Assembly (NCBI RefSeq): GCF_003710255.1
Contig: NZ_RHIB01000002.1
Location: forward strand, 496,001 to 560,000
Length of the DNA stretch: 64,000 nucleotides
Direction of reading: 5' to 3'
DNA from: Alteribacter keqinensis
Lineage (GTDB): Bacteria; Bacillota; Bacilli; Bacillales; Salisediminibacteriaceae
Under the pieces are notes generated by a model. It was not told the DNA's origin and ran no database searches. It was given only the letters and a program-made list of their open reading frames with translations. Position 1 is the stretch's first letter, and each line of letters begins with the position of its first letter. Both the position numbers and the translations under genes were made by a program. This document shows positions 40,881 to 50,729 of the stretch, piece by piece.

Positions 40881-43153
40881 CTGGAAGACGGTCCCAGGTA
40901 CTGGCCGATAATAATATCACGCTCGATCGTATCTTCCTTCCCGTCCTGCCTTGCAAAAATCAGTGCTTTATAAACACCGGGCTCCACACCTTGGATCTCA
41001 AGCTTTTCTTCAAGCATCCCCCGGTCTACATCCTTTTTAGCCTCGATATACTTCACGAACTGGAACGTATCCGGCTCGTATAAAACAATCCCGAACTCCT
41101 CCGCGCCCCCCGGAAGGTATACTTCGTACTGATACACATCTTCCTCCGTTGTATGCTCAAGCATAAAGGCCATCACCCGCGGGTAATCAGGCTCTTCCAC
41201 AAAAAAGAGGTACGGTACGTTAATGATCTCGTCTTTACTCTTAACCTCAATGATCCCGTTGTACATTCCTCCTTCAAATACAGAAGGAAGAACGTCCATA
41301 ATAATCGGCACTTCTCTTTTTTCACCGGGGTTCAGATAAAACGAAAACGGTACTTTCCACTGAATACCATCAGGCACTTCAAACGGTGGATCCACCGTGT
41401 ACCGCTTTCTCTCATCCGATTGATTGTCCACGGTAATTTTGACCTGCTTCTCAATCCGCGTATCATCCCGGAGCCACTTCCCAAAGCTGACTGCCCCCGG
41501 GTACACCAAGGTTTCGACCTTTAATGCACGACTCAGGTCCACCCTCCCCGTTCCTTGAACATGGGGCGGATACACATTTCCGTCACGGTCAGAGATCAGC
41601 TTGGCCGAATTCATCAGCGCTGCTTTCACTTGATCAGGCGTCCAGTCGGGATGCTTTTGCAAAACAAGTGCTGCGGCACCGGCGATGTGAGGGGCTGCCA
41701 TGCTCGTACCGTTCATATCCAGGTACCCTTTAGGAACGGTACTGTCAATGGCCACACCCGGTGCTACGAGATCCGGCTTTACATCCCACGAATAGGTTAC
41801 CGGCCCCCTTGAGCTGAATGGGGCGATAAAGTCTTGCTCTTCATGATAAACCGTTCGGATCCGGGAATGATTCGTCTTTGAAAGCTCACTCAAAAGTGCT
41901 TCACCATCTTCTTTTGACATACTCACCACAGGGAGATCTACAATTTCTTCAAGCGTCCCGGCAAATTCCCCGTCGTGATTGTTGTATACGATTAACCCTT
42001 TCGCACCAGCCTGTTTCGCAGCCTTTGCTTTAACGGTAAAGGTCACGATACCTCGTTCAACGATCGCAATTTTTCCTTTTACATCCGTGTTGTTAAAGTC
42101 TTCTTTTCGGCCAAGACCCGCATAGACAATTTCATCTTCCCTCTTCTGGTCCCAAGGTTGCGCCCGTATCATCGGCGTGATCGCCCATTCCTGTTCTTCG
42201 TTTCGGTCAAGAACAAGGTAGGGAATTCTGAGGGGCGGTGTTGAAGCCCCTACTGAAATGGCTTTTGATGATGTCCCCGGTGAACCGACTGTCCAGAGGT
42301 TCGGGCCGCTGTTTCCGTTCGATGTTACCGCCACAACCCCTGCTTCTACAGCTTTATCCAGGGCTACGCTTGTGGGCCAGTCCGGTCCGTTTACTGTGTT
42401 GCCCAAAGACAGGTTGATCACATCCACCTCGTCTTCTACCGCCTTTTCAATGGCAGCGATCACCTGCTCAGTGGTTCCTATTCCTGTCGGACCGAGTGCC
42501 CGGTACCCGTAAATTTCAGCGTCAGGGGCTACGCCGTGCATTCTGCCGTCTGCTGCAATAATCCCTGCAACGTGCGTACCGTGAAGGGTCGGCACACCTT
42601 CTTCTTTCGTCGTTTCCATCGGATCATCATCTTCATCCACCACGTCATATCCGCCCCGGTAGTTTTTCTTAAGGTCGGGGTGATGATAATCAATGCCCGT
42701 ATCAATTACTCCTATCTTTATTCCTTCCCCTGTAAGGCGGTCGCCGTCTTCATCGAGCATGCTTCGAATTTCGTTTCCACCGATAAACGGAATGCTCTCA
42801 TCCATGGACGGCTCGTACATGGCAACAGGATCAATTCGCTTAACCCCTTTGATTGTCTGAAGCTGCTCTATATCTTTTTGTTTGATTTCAAGTGAAAAAC
42901 CATTAAATAACGTCAGAAATGTCCGGCGCACCTGAGTGTCAGGGAGCTGCTCCTGTACCCGTGCCATCGCTTCAACTGGATCATCGTCAGCTTCCACAAT
43001 CACAATCTGCATTTGTTCCGGATCTATTTCCGGCAGGGGCGGCCGTTCAGGATACAATCCGCCGCTTTCTTCTGCCAACCCCTGATAAGGTGAAAACAAC
43101 ATCGTCACTACCATCGCTGCCGCCAGCATTCCCCACACACGCCTCATCATCAT
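40874..43153 (-). CDS. Secreted subtilisin-family protease (Vpr-like)
   Basis: A 759-residue exported S8 peptidase. Signal peptide (about 1-27), an inhibitor I9 propeptide (about 45-112), then the catalytic domain with Asp in VIDTGIDYHHPDL, His in HGTHVAG, Asn in TSNGNSGP and Ser in NGTSMAAPHIAG. A PA domain (about 370-460) is inserted before the serine block. A beta-rich carboxy end follows (about 590-759). The layout matches minor extracellular protease Vpr of B. subtilis. It stands as a single gene between atp and upp. Its end overlaps a repeat array. Confidence 0.92.
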   Translation of the reverse strand: MMMRRVWGMLAAAMVVTMLFSPYQGLAEESGGLYPERPPLPEIDPEQMQIVIVEADDDPVEAMARVQEQLPDTQVRRTFLTLFNGFSLEIKQKDIEQLQTIKGVKRIDPVAMYEPSMDESIPFIGGNEIRSMLDEDGDRLTGEGIKIGVIDTGIDYHHPDLKKNYRGGYDVVDEDDDPMETTKEEGVPTLHGTHVAGIIAADGRMHGVAPDAEIYGYRALGPTGIGTTEQVIAAIEKAVEDEVDVINLSLGNTVNGPDWPTSVALDKAVEAGVVAVTSNGNSGPNLWTVGSPGTSSKAISVGASTPPLRIPYLVLDRNEEQEWAITPMIRAQPWDQKREDEIVYAGLGRKEDFNNTDVKGKIAIVERGIVTFTVKAKAAKQAGAKGLIVYNNHDGEFAGTLEEIVDLPVVSMSKEDGEALLSELSKTNHSRIRTVYHEEQDFIAPFSSRGPVTYSWDVKPDLVAPGVAIDSTVPKGYLDMNGTSMAAPHIAGAAALVLQKHPDWTPDQVKAALMNSAKLISDRDGNVYPPHVQGTGRVDLSRALKVETLVYPGAVSFGKWLRDDTRIEKQVKITVDNQSDERKRYTVDPPFEVPDGIQWKVPFSFYLNPGEKREVPIIMDVLPSVFEGGMYNGIIEVKSKDEIINVPYLFFVEEPDYPRVMAFMLEHTTEEDVYQYEVYLPGGAEEFGIVLYEPDTFQFVKYIEAKKDVDRGMLEEKLEIQGVEPGVYKALIFARQDGKEDTIERDIIIGQYLGPSSSR

Positions 43154-43229
43154 CTACAGACCTCCCGGAGCTGAGTATTATTTTTATAGCATGCGTGACT
43201 CTGTCCCATTTCATGTATAAGTTCGCACC

Positions 43230-43266
43230 GGGGTCTGTCCCCGCACAATTTTGTGTAAGATTGTGG
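43230..43266. repeat. GGGGTCTGTCCCC dispersed element, copy 6
   Basis: Continues into GCACAATTTTGTGTAAGATT, sharing its tail with copy 1 at 9153-9192. The remaining gap to upp (43267-43523) shows no gene. Confidence 0.65.
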
Positions 43267-43523
43267 AATTGGGAGGATTTTGCGCAGAGAGTATCCGGAC
43301 GCCAAAAAAACCTTACCCGCAATCATAATAGAAAGATTTTTACATTTGGTGTTGTTTTACGCTTTTTCGCTACCTTTTTTTGATCTGTTCGGCAGCCTTC
43401 TCAGACTTTCGGCTTCCTTCTGTCCCAGTTAGGCTCTTAAGCAGTCTAAATCACATCAACTCGAAGCTTACTTCTGAAACAGCGCTTTTACCTGCGGGGG
43501 TTTCCTCTTAACATGTTTCCAAT

Positions 43524-43556
43524 AAAAAAAGGAAGAGAGACCTGCATCTCTCTTCC
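43524..43556 (-). terminator. Terminator of upp
   Basis: GGAAGAGAGA and TCTCTCTTCC form a perfect 10-bp stem followed on the minus strand by seven T. Confidence 0.9.
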
Positions 43557-43571
43557 CACACTTCTTTATTA

Positions 43572-44201
43572 TTACTTCGTCCCGAACAAACGGTCTCCGG
43601 CGTCACCAAGACCCGGTACGATGTAGCCTTTTTCGTTTAATTTATCATCCATTGCAGCAAGATAGATATCCACATCCGGGTGTTCTTCCTGAAGAATTTC
43701 CACACCCTCCGGCGCTGCTACCAGACACATTAATTTAATGTTATTTGCTCCGCGCTTTTTAAGAGAGTTAATCGCTTCCACCGCAGAACCGCCCGTAGCA
43801 AGCATTGGATCGATCACAATAAATTCTCTTTCTTCCACGTCATTCGGCAGCTTCACGTAATACTCAACCGGCTTTAACGTTTCAGGATCACGATATAAAC
43901 CGACATGTCCCACTTTTGCAGCGGGAATCAGCTTCAAAATACCGTCAACCATACCAAGACCGGCACGGAGAATCGGCACCAGACCGAGCTTTTTACCCGC
44001 AATCGTCTTACTCGTCGCCGGACCTACCGGTGTTTCAATTTCCACTTCCTGAAGCGGAAGTTCACGTGTAATTTCAAACGCCATCAGGCTTGCAACTTCA
44101 TCCACAAGCTCACGAAACTCTTTCGTACCTGTATTTTTATCGCGAATATACGTCAGCTTGTGCTGAATTAACGGATGATCAAAGACATACACCTTACTCA
44201 T
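43572..44201 (-). CDS. upp: Uracil phosphoribosyltransferase
   Basis: Salvages uracil with PRPP to make UMP. The 209 residues match B. subtilis Upp. The PRPP loop [16 protein letters not shown] and the uracil-binding end [13 protein letters not shown] are clear. It stands as a single gene between vpr and the DnaA-box region. Confidence 0.97.
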   Translation of the reverse strand: MSKVYVFDHPLIQHKLTYIRDKNTGTKEFRELVDEVASLMAFEITRELPLQEVEIETPVGPATSKTIAGKKLGLVPILRAGLGMVDGILKLIPAAKVGHVGLYRDPETLKPVEYYVKLPNDVEEREFIVIDPMLATGGSAVEAINSLKKRGANNIKLMCLVAAPEGVEILQEEHPDVDIYLAAMDDKLNEKGYIVPGLGDAGDRLFGTK

Positions 44202-44251
44202 GGTTTATATCGCTCCTTTAGACTCAAAGATTAGTTCGGGACGTGATCTCT

Positions 44252-44280
44252 ATTATACCCTTTGAAGATTCTACATAAAA
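44252..44280 (-). promoter_or_regulatory. Candidate promoter of upp
   Basis: A perfect -10 TATAAT (44252-44257) about 50 bases before the start codon, with a poor -35 (TTTTAT) at 17-base spacing. Confidence 0.35.
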
Positions 44281-44354
44281 ACATGGACTGATTCAAGCCA
44301 ATTCCATAAAGTTATTCATTGTAAATGAAGGCAGCGCTCCCGATGTCGGAAAAG

Positions 44355-44510
44355 TTATGCACACAGTTATGCCCAATTATCCACAATCAAAGATGTTTGT
44401 CCACAAAAATAGTGCAACTTATTCACAACTGTAGATAAATACACACAATCCCTGGTTTTTTATTAACAAAATGTTTTTGGTTATCCACACCCGTATCTTT
44501 TTTATCCACA
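44355..44510. promoter_or_regulatory. DnaA-box cluster between upp and glyA
   Basis: Three perfect TTATCCACA boxes (44377-44385, 44481-44489, 44502-44510) and four with one mismatch (TTATGCACA 44355, TTGTCCACA 44397, TTATTCACA 44419, reverse TGTAGATAA 44430) lie within 156 bases. Probably a DnaA-titrating or regulatory cluster. Confidence 0.8.
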
Positions 44511-44548
44511 AAAATGTCCCGGATTTCTAAATGAATCATCCGGGACAT
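44507..44548 (-). terminator. Terminator of glyA
   Basis: ATGTCCCGGAT and ATCCGGGACAT form a perfect 11-bp stem with a T run on the minus strand. The T run belongs to the last DnaA box. Confidence 0.85.
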
Positions 44549-44557
44549 CACAGCTTC

Positions 44558-45817
44558 TTATTTATACATCGGGAAACGGGAAGTCAGTTCGGCGACCTGA
44601 TTACGGGCTGCTTCAAGAACCTCGTCTTTATCAGGGGATTTCAATACAGCTGCCATGATTTTGCCGATTTCCTTCATTTCATCCACACCGAATCCGCGGG
44701 ACGTAACCGCAGCAGTACCGATGCGGAGACCGCTTGTAACAAACGGACTTTCCGGGTCAAACGGAATGGTGTTCTTGTTCGTCGTAATACGAACTTCATC
44801 CAGAGCTTCTTCTGCAATTTTACCCGTAATTCCTAATTTACGGAGGTCAAGAAGGACAAGGTGGTTATCCGTACCGCGAGACACAAGATCAATTCCTTGC
44901 TCTGTTAAGGATTCTGCCAGAGTAGCCGCATTATCAACAACCTGCTTGGCGTAACCTGTGAATTCATCTCCAAGAGCCTCGCCAAGAGCAACTGCTTTGG
45001 CAGCAATAACGTGCATGAGAGGTCCGCCTTGAAGACCAGGGAAGATCGCTTTATCAATTTTCTTTCCGAATTCTTCTTTACAAAGAATCATACCGCCACG
45101 TGGACCGCGAAGGGTTTTGTGCGTTGTTGTCGTCACAAAGTCTGCGTGAGGAACCGGGTTCTGATGAAGACCGGCAGCAACAAGTCCTGCAATGTGCGCC
45201 ATATCAACCATCAGCAGTGCATCCACTTCGTCTGCAATTTCGCGGAACTTGGCAAAGTCAATTTTACGCGGGTAGGCACTTGCACCGGCAACGATCATTT
45301 TCGGACGGTGTTCCTTGGCTTTAGCAAGGACATCATCGTAATCGATAACCTGATTTTCTTTGTCCACTCCATATTCCACGAAGTTATACTGCTTTCCGCT
45401 GAAGTTAACAGGGCTTCCATGAGTTAAGTGACCACCGTGGCTTAAGTTCATGCCAAGAACCGTATCACCGTGATCAAGAACTGTGTAATAGACAGCCATA
45501 TTCGCCTGCGCACCTGAGTGAGGCTGAACGTTAACATGTTCCGCACCGAACAAACGCTTTGCACGCTCGCGGGCAATGTCTTCTACAACGTCCACATGTT
45601 CGCAGCCGCCATAATAGCGCTTGGAAGGATAGCCTTCTGCGTATTTATTCGTCAACACAGAACCTTGTGCTTCCATTACCGCTTCAGACACAAAGTTCTC
45701 TGATGCAATCAATTCGATATTGTCACGCTGGCGTTTCAATTCCTTGTCCATTGCCTGAAAAACATCATTGTCCTGCTTTTTTACATGAGCCAATCGTTCC
45801 TGGTTCAACGTTTCCAT
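44558..45817 (-). CDS. glyA: Serine hydroxymethyltransferase
   Basis: A pyridoxal-phosphate enzyme that converts serine and tetrahydrofolate to glycine and methylene-tetrahydrofolate. The 419 residues are standard. The cofactor lysine lies in [14 protein letters not shown]; the amino-terminal [10 protein letters not shown] and [13 protein letters not shown] blocks are conserved. It is flanked by a strong terminator. Confidence 0.97.
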   Translation of the reverse strand: METLNQERLAHVKKQDNDVFQAMDKELKRQRDNIELIASENFVSEAVMEAQGSVLTNKYAEGYPSKRYYGGCEHVDVVEDIARERAKRLFGAEHVNVQPHSGAQANMAVYYTVLDHGDTVLGMNLSHGGHLTHGSPVNFSGKQYNFVEYGVDKENQVIDYDDVLAKAKEHRPKMIVAGASAYPRKIDFAKFREIADEVDALLMVDMAHIAGLVAAGLHQNPVPHADFVTTTTHKTLRGPRGGMILCKEEFGKKIDKAIFPGLQGGPLMHVIAAKAVALGEALGDEFTGYAKQVVDNAATLAESLTEQGIDLVSRGTDNHLVLLDLRKLGITGKIAEEALDEVRITTNKNTIPFDPESPFVTSGLRIGTAAVTSRGFGVDEMKEIGKIMAAVLKSPDKDEVLEAARNQVAELTSRFPMYK

Positions 45818-46059
45818 TTCGTTCGCCTCCTCAAGTAATCCCGTTCATGTTGTTTTCATAACATTAACAGTATAACGCATATCCACCGGCAATTTCATCT
45901 GTTTATTTGATGCTTCACAATATTCTAGTATTACCTCCATAAGTAAATGATCTAGATGCTGTCGCTATGGACATGGCTTCCCGGCGGGTTTTCCTACTTG
46001 CCCTAACGTGAGGCTACTGAAAAAGTAGATTTTTTAACTAAACTCATAGAAGTCAGATG

Positions 46060-46184
46060 TAAATTTCCGCTCATTGCGCTCCCTTTCCGCGGGCGGTTCG
46101 GGAGCCTCCTCAGCGCTCCGCGCTTGCGGGGTCTCCCCGGAACTCGCTCCTCCCGCAGGAGGTCGCGCATTCGCTCCAATCAAC
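46060..46184. repeat. GC-rich palindromic element (family P, copy 4)
   Basis: Begins near TTTCCGCTCATTGCGC and ends at TCGCTCCAATCAAC, with CTTTCCGCGGGCGG, GGGAGCCTCCTCAG, GCGGGGTCTCCCC and CCCGCAGGAGGTCGCGC between. It is preceded by CTACTGAAAAAGTAG, the sequence of the small palindrome nested in copy 5. Confidence 0.75.
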
Positions 46185-46490
46185 GAGCTTTTATAAAGGA
46201 CAATGACCTTTGATAAAAAAATTGGACATGGTTCCAGCATCCTAGCTTATCGTTTCCAACAGAAACTTGGCTGCTTACACAGAGCAGCAGAAAAGTAATG
46301 CCTCCGGGTTCCTCTTCCTTACACCTCTTTACCTATACGGTTAAGAGAATACTCAGAGAAGAGGAGTTGGAGTGCTTTTTTCTTCGAGTTCCGTTATCCC
46401 CATTTAAACTTTGTAAAAGGAGAATACTCGCATATAGAAATCTGTAAGCTGCTTCATGTTTAAAAGCAATCAAATAAGAATGTAAAAGAG

Positions 46491-46659
46491 GATGCAGCCG
46501 GAATGTTCGAGACTCCTGCGGAAGCAGGTGGCAGGGTGAGACCCCGGAGTGCGGAGGAGGCCACTGAAAAAGTACAAAACAACTTTTTCAGTGCCTTCGC
46601 GGAGCACCCGGAGGCTCACCGGCGCCCCCGCGGAAAGCGAAGGGCATTCCGGCTGCATC
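46491..46659. repeat. GC-rich palindromic element (family P, copy 5) with a nested palindrome
   Basis: Outer ends GATGCAGCCGGAATG and CATTCCGGCTGCATC are perfect inverted repeats. At the centre, a 32-bp palindrome (CACTGAAAAAGT with its complement around ACAAAACA, 46562-46593) interrupts the element. Confidence 0.85.
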
Positions 46660-46704
46660 CTGACTTCTTCTGCTTCAAGAATTCCTTTAATTCGATGGGC
46701 TATA

Positions 46705-46714
46705 GGGACAGACC
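46705..46714. repeat. GGGACAGACC, truncated dispersed element, copy 7
   Basis: Preceded by GGGCTATA, as in the copy at 57085. Only the 5' half of the palindrome is kept. Confidence 0.45.
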
Positions 46715-46734
46715 TCTGGTTTTACGGATCCCTG

Positions 46735-46780
46735 TAACGTAGAGAAAACCCCGCCGGGTGGCGGGGTTTTCTCTACGTTA
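46735..46780 (-). terminator. Terminator of ywlG containing the stop codon
   Basis: A perfect 21-bp stem with a GGGT loop, including GAGAAAACCCCGCC and its complement. The TAA stop of ywlG is the first part of the stem. Confidence 0.9.
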
Positions 46781-47362
46781 ATCACATGTGGATGGTGGTT
46801 CTGTTGTGTCGATCGTGTAAACGGCCCGTTCGCCTCCGATGAGTTTCGGCCGTGTTCGTGCGAGGGTCAGGTGGGCGCTTCCGATGGACTTAATCCGGCT
46901 GCGGACAGGAACAGCAACCTGCTTTAGATGCATACCGATTAGCGTATCTCCAATATCGATGCCTGCATGTGCTTTTATTGTTTCCACCACTACAGGACTG
47001 TTCATCTGCCGGTAGGCATAAGACGCCATCGATCCCCCTGCCCGTGGCATAGGAATCGCTGATACATGATCTTCCATCCTCCAGTAATCTCTTGTGTTTC
47101 CTTCGATCACAAGCGCTCTGTTCAAGTGTTCGCAGCATTGAAAGGCAAGATGAACGCCGGTTTTTATCCTGAACGATTCAAGGGCTCTCCATAACGCTTC
47201 TGCAATATCCATGGAACCGGCCTTCCCGATATGCTCTCCTTTTACTTCGCTCGTACTTGTACCTACAACAAGAATCTGCCCTTCCCTAAGCTTCGCAGCT
47301 TCGTTCAGGTCAACAAGCGCGGCTTCGAGGTCTTCGGTTAACTGGGTCAGGTGATCAGACAC
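46778..47362 (-). CDS. ywlG: YwlG family protein (UPF0340/TIGR01440)
   Basis: A 194-residue cytoplasmic protein of unknown function. The conserved VGTSTSEVKGEHIGKAGSM and FQCCEHLNRALVIE blocks fit the family. The start is GTG. It lies 20 bases after rpiB, as in B. subtilis, so the pair probably forms one unit. Confidence 0.92.
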   Translation of the reverse strand: MSDHLTQLTEDLEAALVDLNEAAKLREGQILVVGTSTSEVKGEHIGKAGSMDIAEALWRALESFRIKTGVHLAFQCCEHLNRALVIEGNTRDYWRMEDHVSAIPMPRAGGSMASYAYRQMNSPVVVETIKAHAGIDIGDTLIGMHLKQVAVPVRSRIKSIGSAHLTLARTRPKLIGGERAVYTIDTTEPPSTCD

Positions 47363-47382
47363 ACTTATCAGCTCCTTACCGA

Positions 47383-47820
47383 CTACCCTTCGTAGTCAGA
47401 GATTTTTTCAAGACGGCGATCATGGCGTCCGCCTTCATACTCTGTAGTAAGCCACACTTTCGCAATTTCACGTGCAAGGCCAGGTCCGATTACACGCTCC
47501 CCCATCGCAAGGACGTTTGAATCGTTATGTTCCCGGGTTGCCTTTGCACTGAAAAGGTCGTGCACCAGCGCACAGCGGATTCCTTTTACTTTATTGGCCG
47601 CAATGGACATGCCGATCCCTGTTCCGCAGATGACAATTCCGCGGTCTGCTTCGTTATTTGCCACTTTCTCTGCAACTGGAATTCCGTAGTCCGGATAGTC
47701 GACAGAGTCACTGCACTCACAGCCTACATCGTCATAGGAAATGTTAAGGTCGTCCATTAATGATTTAATTTCTTCTTTTAAATTTCTTCCACCGTGATCT
47801 GAACCGATTGCTACTTTCAT
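47383..47820 (-). CDS. rpiB: Ribose-5-phosphate isomerase B
   Basis: Interconverts ribose 5-phosphate and ribulose 5-phosphate. The 145 residues show the SDHGG substrate loop, the catalytic Cys in VICGTGIGMSIAANK and HND in the REHNDSNVLAMG block. GGAGG before the ATG at 47818-47820 sets the start; ten extra residues upstream are rejected. Confidence 0.95.
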   Translation of the reverse strand: MKVAIGSDHGGRNLKEEIKSLMDDLNISYDDVGCECSDSVDYPDYGIPVAEKVANNEADRGIVICGTGIGMSIAANKVKGIRCALVHDLFSAKATREHNDSNVLAMGERVIGPGLAREIAKVWLTTEYEGGRHDRRLEKISDYEG

Positions 47821-47864
47821 CTCGTTGTCCTCCTTAGGTTTTAGGGGCACGCTCTTAACAGCCC

Positions 47865-49166
47865 CTACACGTGAAATTTCTGTATCACTTTTTTCAGATT
47901 GCCCGCTTCTTCAGACAGAATTTCAGAAGCTGCCGCAATCTCCTCCATAACTGCCGACTGTTCCTGGGTAGCGGAGCTTACTTCCACTGCCCCGGCGGAC
48001 GTCTCCTGTGCTATGGCTGCCACTTCCTCAGACTGGCTGGCGGACGCTTCAACGGACTTCATCTGTTTTTCAACGAGTATGGAAATCTCAGCTACTGATT
48101 TCGCCACTTCTGTAACAGACTCTCCCATATCCGCTATTGCTTCGTTCGTGGCAGATCCTTTATCCGCTTCTTTTTTTGCCACCTGAACCTGATCGGTAAT
48201 CTGCCCTACCACGTTGGTGACTTCTGATTGGATACTCTTAATGAGAGAGGAAATTCCCTGTACAGCTTTCCCGCTTTCATCAGCTAATTTTCTCACTTCT
48301 TCTGCCACTACGGCAAATCCTCTGCCCTGTTCTCCGGCTCTTGCCGCTTCGATGGATGCATTCAAAGCAAGAAGATTCGTCTGTCCGGCAATATCCCCGA
48401 CAAGAGAAATAATCTCTTCAACTTTCTTCGCATTTTTTTCCAACCGGTGAACAGCAGTCAGAGACGTTTCGTTATCCTTGGCAAGCTGCTGAATTCCCTC
48501 CACGAGAGAGGTAATAACTTCTTTACTCTCAGCAAGCGTCTCTACCATATCTTCGCTCAGGCGGTTTGAAGTCTGGGCGTGATTTTGCACCTGTGTGGCA
48601 ATCTGCATCACATCTTCAACCGATTCTGCGGTTTCCTGAATGGAAGCCGCTGAGTTTTCAGCTCCCTGTGAGATTTCGTCTACAGTCCGGCTGATGTTAT
48701 CTGCCTGCTCAGCCGCAGCCAGGGAGGCACCGTTAATCTCGGCCACGCGCTCATTTGTACTCATGAAATTGCGGTCGATATCCTGAACCATGGAGCGGAG
48801 GTTGTCCACCATGTTGTTATAAGCCAATGCCAAGCCGCGCAGCTCATCGTCTGACTTCGGAACTTCCACGTGTTCTGAAATATCCCCGGAAGCCACCTTC
48901 CCGGCGGCCTTCTCCAGTCTGTGAAGAGGCTTAGCGATTACAGTAGCCCCGATAAAGCCCAATACCCCGCACCACATGACTCCGAGCACTAAGGTGATGA
49001 CGGTAAAGATATTCTCGTTAACTCCGAGTAAACCGCCAAGATAATCACTTAAAAAGAAGATAAAAAACGCGCTCGTAGCATATGTGATGACAGCTACCGA
49101 ACAAATTCCAAGAACCATTTTCTTTCTGATACTGAACCGGTATGACGATGATTGCAGTTTAGACAA
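47865..49166 (-). CDS. Methyl-accepting chemotaxis protein without a large sensor domain
   Basis: A 433-residue chemoreceptor. Two membrane helices (about 16-40 and 52-76) are separated by only some 12 residues, so there is no real extracellular sensor. A HAMP domain (about 77-130) and the signalling coiled coil follow, with the hairpin tip [19 protein letters not shown]. Such receptors probably sense membrane state, energy or cytoplasmic cues. The start is TTG with GGGGGAG upstream. It is inserted between rpiB and ywlE; B. subtilis has no receptor here. Confidence 0.9.
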   Translation of the reverse strand: MSKLQSSSYRFSIRKKMVLGICSVAVITYATSAFFIFFLSDYLGGLLGVNENIFTVITLVLGVMWCGVLGFIGATVIAKPLHRLEKAAGKVASGDISEHVEVPKSDDELRGLALAYNNMVDNLRSMVQDIDRNFMSTNERVAEINGASLAAAEQADNISRTVDEISQGAENSAASIQETAESVEDVMQIATQVQNHAQTSNRLSEDMVETLAESKEVITSLVEGIQQLAKDNETSLTAVHRLEKNAKKVEEIISLVGDIAGQTNLLALNASIEAARAGEQGRGFAVVAEEVRKLADESGKAVQGISSLIKSIQSEVTNVVGQITDQVQVAKKEADKGSATNEAIADMGESVTEVAKSVAEISILVEKQMKSVEASASQSEEVAAIAQETSAGAVEVSSATQEQSAVMEEIAAASEILSEEAGNLKKVIQKFHV

Positions 49167-49191
49167 CGCTTACTCCCCCTGGTTAGAGAGG

Positions 49192-49224
49192 CCTCTGACA
49201 AAGTACAAAACAACTTTTTCAGTG
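49192..49224. repeat. Free copy of the small palindrome found inside family P copy 5
   Basis: CTCTGACAAAGT and ACTTTTTCAGTG flank ACAAAACA. Nearly identical to 46562-46593 but not inside a P element. Confidence 0.7.
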
Positions 49225-49335
49225 CCTTTTATTAGAATTGCAATGGGTCCACTCGGTTGCACGCCTGGGACGAAAAACCCACTCGTACCAGGTATTTAAG
49301 AAATGCAACCGTTACGCTCATTGCCTTAGAAGCTT

Positions 49336-50001
49336 TTATTCTTTATCTCTTTTAAGCTTGGCAACAAGTTTATCTATGGCTTGTTCTATTTCAATGAGTG
49401 TTTGTTTATATGTGTGTTTGTCTCCACCAAAGGGATCGGCAATATCCATGGAAGGAAAATCTTTAATCAGTTCATCGATCGCTTCCTGATGAGGTTTAAT
49501 CTCGGACAGCAGCGCTTCTTCAAGTTCCTGCTGTTTGGACGTATCATTATTTTTAAGAAAGTCATCCACTTTACTCTGGTTTTCTGCTATAAACTGCGCC
49601 CTCTTAATTTCAAGCTGGGCCGCTTCTTGATCAATCTTCTTTTTCTTTTCTCGGTGTTCTTTTGTATCATGGACAAACTCATTCAATGTGAACACATTGT
49701 TCTGGTCTTTATGAAAATGTTCGATTATTCTTCGCTTGTGTTCCTGAGTCATTGTCAATACCACATCCGCCCACTCCAGGAGGTCCTTATCCAGAGACCT
49801 GGATTGATGTGAATGCTCTATTCCTTTATCCTCAAGAACAGCTTTTGACCCTTCTGAGATAGGTACGCCGTCCATGGCATGGATTCCTGCAGAACGGGCT
49901 TCATACTGTTCCGGGAAGCTCTTTGTCTTCTCAATGAACACCTTTTCGGCCAGTGGGCTCCGGCACGTATTGCCTGTGCAGACAAACAGTACTTTTTTCA
50001 T
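49336..50001 (-). CDS. ywlE: Protein-arginine phosphatase YwlE with a coiled-coil insertion
   Basis: A low-molecular-weight phosphatase that in B. subtilis removes phosphate from arginine residues marked by McsB. The P-loop C8-T-G-N-T-C-R14-S and the acid loop D189-P-F-G-G are present. Between them lies an extra charged segment of about 70 residues (roughly 113-186), probably helical, that B. subtilis YwlE (150 residues) lacks. The catalytic set is complete, so the protein should be active. The role of the insert is unknown. Confidence 0.88.
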   Translation of the reverse strand: MKKVLFVCTGNTCRSPLAEKVFIEKTKSFPEQYEARSAGIHAMDGVPISEGSKAVLEDKGIEHSHQSRSLDKDLLEWADVVLTMTQEHKRRIIEHFHKDQNNVFTLNEFVHDTKEHREKKKKIDQEAAQLEIKRAQFIAENQSKVDDFLKNNDTSKQQELEEALLSEIKPHQEAIDELIKDFPSMDIADPFGGDKHTYKQTLIEIEQAIDKLVAKLKRDKE

Positions 50002-50275
50002 TGCTGCCGCTTCCTCCTTGTGAGTAAAAATTCAAACTTACTCCTATTCGTTACCTCTTTTACTTTTTTTCACACTTATATTTTACCATACCGGTCCTTT
50101 GTAACCGGTAACGGAAGATGATTTCAGAAAATAGTCCTATACCGGATTCAGCAGTGCCCCCTCCTTTCACTAAGCACCTTTATCCTTACTCTTTCAACAG
50201 ATCAAAAAAGGCACGGAAACCGCGTCCCCTGCCTTCACACTCACATACTTTAAAAGTTACTCTGTTAAACTCATG

Positions 50276-50550
50276 TGAATTACGCTCATTGCACTTTCCG
50301 CTGGCGGCTCGGGAGCCTCCTCACACTTCGAGAGGTCACTGAAAAAATCCATTTTGTTTAAAATAGGCTCAGTAAAGTCAGGTGTTGATTTCCGCTCATT
50401 GCAGCGGGGGCGCCGGTGAAAGGATGAACCCCTGCTTCTTCCTCTGCCAGCTACTCTACGAAGCTTTCTGCGTCGAAGCAACTCGCAGCATATTCGTGGT
50501 GTAACCGCTCGCTGCTCCCGCAGGAGTGTCGCGCATTCGCTCCAATCAAC
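50276..50550. repeat. Composite of family P elements (copy 6) with a nested 85-bp module
   Basis: A truncated element (50276-50336) is followed by CACTGAAAAAAT sequence, then a second element (50384-50550) ending CGCTCCAATCAAC. Inside it, 50430-50512 holds a module with TGCTTCTTCCTCT and CTGCGTCGAAGCAACTCG, shared with 56341-56424 and 56890-56977. No gene is seen in 50002-50729. Confidence 0.75.
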
Positions 50551-50729
50551 ACTTTTTATAAAACGACAAAGACATTTAGCACATCAAAAACTTTTATATG
50601 GGCTGCAATTAGAGCCCTAAATGGTGACACAATTATCGGAATTGGACTTTTCGGCTCAAGTCTGCAAAATGGAGCGTATTCCATTCATAGAAGCTGAATT
50701 CAATTCTTTTTCAGGGTAAACCAAACAAC

